DNA of 64,000 bases, taken from assembly GCF_937616625.2 (NCBI RefSeq), contig NC_065571.1, forward strand, positions 45,059,651 to 45,123,650. The letters are read 5' to 3'. Position 1 is the stretch's first letter, and each line of letters begins with the position of its first letter. This document shows positions 63,009 to 64,000 of this stretch, piece by piece. The notes below the pieces were generated by a model. It was not told the DNA's origin and ran no database searches. It worked only from the letters and a program-made list of their open reading frames with translations. The stretch comes from Mercurialis annua. Lineage: Eukaryota > Streptophyta > Magnoliopsida > Malpighiales > Euphorbiaceae. The translations under genes were made by a program, and so were the position numbers.

Positions 63009-64000
63009 AGGCTAATAATCACCCACGGCCCCTGACTTTAGGGGTACCTTACGACAAACCCCCTGATAAAAAAAAACGATCAGTAAACCCCCTAATCTTT
63101 GTGGCGGCGCTCGCTAAACCCCTTTTCGCATAAATTGACCAAAATACCCTTCAAAACTGTAAATAAATACAAACAAACCAGACAACTTCAATCTAACCAC
63201 ACTTAAAACTGACCCAATCAAATCAAACCAAACAAATCTAATCAAACCTAAATTTATTTAAAAATTAAATAAATAATTATTTTTAATTTAAATAAAAAAA
63301 TAAAAAAAAAATACTTTTTTTAATTCATGCCGGTGAGCAGACCCACCGCGGTGGGTCTGCTCACCGGAGAGCAGACCCACCGCGGTGGGTCTGCTCACCG
63401 GAGAGCAGACCCACCGCGGTGGGTCTGCTGTGCAGCAGACCCACCGCGGTGGGTCTGCTGTGCAGCAGACCCACCGGCCGGTGGGTCTGCTCTGTGCAGC
63501 AGACCCACCACGGGTCTGCTCTTTGCAGCAGACCCACGGTGGGTCTGCTCTTTGCAGCAGATCCACCGCGCCGGTGGGTCTGCTTCAAAGAGCAGACCCG
63601 TGGTGGGTCTGCTCTTTGCAGCAGACCCACGCCGGTGGGTCTGCTGCACAGAGCAGAGCCACGCCGGTGGGTCTGCTGCACAGCAGACCCACCGTGGTGG
63701 GTCTGCTCTCCGGTGAGCAGACCCACCGCGGTGGGTTTAAATTAATTTAAAAAAAAAAAATTAAATTAAAAATAATAATTATTATTTTTTTAAATTAAAG
63801 GAGTTATTATTTGGATAATTTTTTTTCCGGCAATGGACGGTGGTGGCCGGAAAAAACCTGCGGCGGCGGGTGAAAGTTTCGGTTGGATGGTTTGATTTAA
63901 TTGAGTTGATTGGTGATTTAAGTATCATTTGGATGGTTTATATCTGATTTGGTTAGGTGAATGATTTTAGATTTGGTTAGATTAGGTTGGTTTGGTTTTT
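63009..64000. mobile_element. MULE-like element with palindromic core (runs off the window)
   Basis: Starts GGCTAATAATCACCCACGG, the same end as the element at 20789-21676. It shares the later block GTGGCGGCGCTC and CAAACC-rich/GGTTTG-rich arms on either side of its core. The insertion site GAAGTACTA (63000-63008) would be the 9-bp duplication. The right end is outside the window. No transposase ORF. Confidence 0.65.
63330..63736. repeat. Palindromic tandem array in the MULE-like element
   Basis: About a dozen copies of GCAGACCCACC...GGTGGGTCTGC facing each other. The first unit (63330-63367) is a perfect 38-bp palindrome centred on CACCGCGGTG. Joints alternate between CTCACCGGAGAG, CTGTGCAG and CTCTTTGCAG. 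All six frames stay open, which makes the many Trp/Cys- or Gly/Leu-rich ORFs here artefacts. Confidence 0.9.

Noticed and set aside
63288..63750. Six overlapping ORFs (Gly/Leu- or Trp/Cys-rich)
   Set aside because: Product of the palindromic GCAGACCCACC array on both strands.

Overview
The window looks like nuclear DNA of a eudicot plant. It is AT-rich, with intron-split genes carrying plant splice signals, a CBL-interacting protein kinase, an organelle-type EngB GTPase gene, and a dense load of plant transposable elements. The species cannot be fixed from the sequence. Only two host genes are supported, both on the minus strand; almost everything else is mobile DNA in several nested layers.

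Layout. (1) 1-7290: an EngB/YihA-family GTPase gene. Seven coding exons are traced (6682 down to 1255); the 3' end lies beyond the left edge. It has a 5' UTR intron and a TATA/site II-type promoter. Intron 6 carries a SINE-like fragment and a 274-bp TRIM-like element. (2) 9539-18800: complete LTR retrotransposon 'element 1' with 2,501-bp LTRs, perfect GAGGG target duplication, Met-tRNA-type primer site and polypurine tract; its only ORF is a short acidic gag-like protein. (3) 18800-23000: MITEs/foldback elements, microsatellites and an 888-bp MULE-like element. (4) 23373-24671: an intronless CIPK gene. (5) 25-40 kb: an old repeat graveyard with a decayed Ty1/copia gene, a three-unit array of ~2-kb repeats into which a Helitron and a hAT-like element inserted, and a Ty3/gypsy pol remnant of Tat type. 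(6) 40.3-42.9 kb: a LARD-like non-coding repeat. (7) 42902-63008: 'element 3', a large non-coding LTR element in minus orientation. Its left-hand LTR was split by 'element 2' (45628-54981), a sister copy of element 1 with a GAATA target duplication. Its right-hand LTR was broken by a MULE-like element (63009 to window end).

How the parts relate. Elements 1 and 2 (gag-only) and element 3 (no ORF) share termini, primer-site context, polypurine-tract context and an internal hairpin block at the same distance from the primer site. They look like non-autonomous relatives that would depend on an autonomous Ty3/gypsy partner not seen here. The most striking pattern is that arrays of short near-perfect palindromes, with different sequences, recur inside structurally unrelated mobile elements: the LTRs of elements 1/2, the LTR of element 3, the LARD-like repeat, and the cores of both MULE-like elements. 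These arrays also create the many spurious low-complexity ORFs in the window.
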